Origin: Oligoflexus sp.
Lineage (GTDB): Bacteria > Bdellovibrionota_B > Oligoflexia > Oligoflexales > Oligoflexaceae
Reading direction: 5' to 3'
NCBI GenBank assembly: GCA_030151925.1
Contig: JASLCY010000583.1
Coordinates: forward strand, 1 to 6,273
DNA length: 6,273 nt
The notes under the pieces are model-generated. The model did not search any database, had not been told where the DNA came from, and saw only the letters and a program-made list of their open reading frames with translations. A program made the translations under genes and the position numbers. This document shows, in pieces, positions 5,927 to 6,273 of this stretch. Numbering within the stretch: position 1 is the first letter of the stretch; each line of letters begins with the position of its first letter.

Positions 5927-6273
5927 ATGAAAAGAGCAGTCTTCAATCAAAAGGGTGGCGTCGGCAAGACGTCGATCACGTGCAACCTCGCGGCCGCGAT
6001 GGCGAAACTCGGGCGCAAGGTGCTCGTAGTGGATCTCGATGCGCAGGCCAACACATCGAAGTACCTGCTGGGCGACAGGCTCGAGCGGGCGACGGCGACG
6101 GTGGCCGATTTCTTCAATTCCACGCTGAGTTTCCGGCTGTTCCAGGACTCGCTGATGGATACGATCTACGAATCGGATTACCCGGGGCTCTTCGTGATCC
6201 CGGCGCACGACAGCCTGAAGGAGCTGCAGCCGAAACTCGAGGGTCGTTACAAAATCTTTAAGCTCGGCGAAGC
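5927..6273 (+). CDS. parA: ParA/Soj-family partitioning ATPase, 5' part (partial at the right edge)
   Basis: This frame runs off the right edge without a stop. Its start is the ATG at 5927, supported by GAGAGGA 6 nt upstream. The protein opens '[16 protein letters not shown]', with the deviant Walker A motif K9-G-G-V-G-K14-T15, including the signature lysine K9 typical of ParA/MinD ATPases. The Walker A' segment is D36-L-D38-A-Q-A-N. These ATPases dimerise on ATP binding, usually bind DNA non-specifically and position chromosomes, plasmids or protein complexes. The start right at the Walker motif, with no N-terminal DNA-binding domain, fits chromosomal Soj-type or orphan ParA proteins rather than plasmid type Ia ParA. 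The later stretch '[19 protein letters not shown]' resembles, from memory, a group of orphan ParA proteins in Pseudomonas. No parB is visible, but it could lie beyond the edge. The gap from aroQ suggests a separate transcription unit. Confidence 0.92.
   Translation, partial: MKRAVFNQKGGVGKTSITCNLAAAMAKLGRKVLVVDLDAQANTSKYLLGDRLERATATVADFFNSTLSFRLFQDSLMDTIYESDYPGLFVIPAHDSLKELQPKLEGRYKIFKLGE

Noticed and set aside
5788..6261. A plus-strand open frame across the aroQ end, the gap and parA
   Set aside because: It is out of frame with the clear ParA Walker A sequence at 5951-5971 and has no recognisable motif.

Overview
The window is high-GC bacterial DNA with every gene on the + strand. It carries the distal part of a type IV pilus assembly (pilMNOPQ-type) cluster of a diderm bacterium. 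A PilP-PilQ pair with an AMIN-domain secretin, followed by a type II 3-dehydroquinate dehydratase and a ParA ATPase, suggests a proteobacterial or deltaproteobacteria/Bdellovibrionota-like organism. That assignment is inference from gene content and composition; no rRNA or other marker gene is present.

Layout: (1) the 3' part of pilP, open at the left edge, with an unusual Pro/Ala tail; (2) pilQ, a 1005-codon outer-membrane secretin with an apparent lipoprotein signal peptide and two long Asn-rich low-complexity segments; (3) a 191-aa predicted lipoprotein with six cysteines besides the lipobox cysteine, starting 2 nt after pilQ; (4) a 319-aa cytoplasmic TPR-like protein, 6 nt further on; (5) aroQ, whose start overlaps the end of the TPR gene; (6) a 128-nt gap; (7) the 5' part of a ParA/Soj-type ATPase, running off the right edge.

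Genes 1-5 are packed like one transcription unit. PilP would dock the inner-membrane alignment complex to PilQ, which forms the outer-membrane pore for the pilus fibre. The Cys-rich lipoprotein and the TPR protein are unassigned, but their position makes them candidate pilus accessory factors. AroQ is a shikimate-pathway enzyme that appears to be carried along with the cluster. The parA gene is separated by the only sizeable gap and probably begins a new unit.

The most interesting points are the lipobox on the secretin, the Asn-rich disordered regions with an in-frame 9-nt tandem repeat, the Cys-rich lipoprotein, and an AroQ with a changed GPN signature. I see no mobile element, CRISPR array, RNA gene or convincing terminator.
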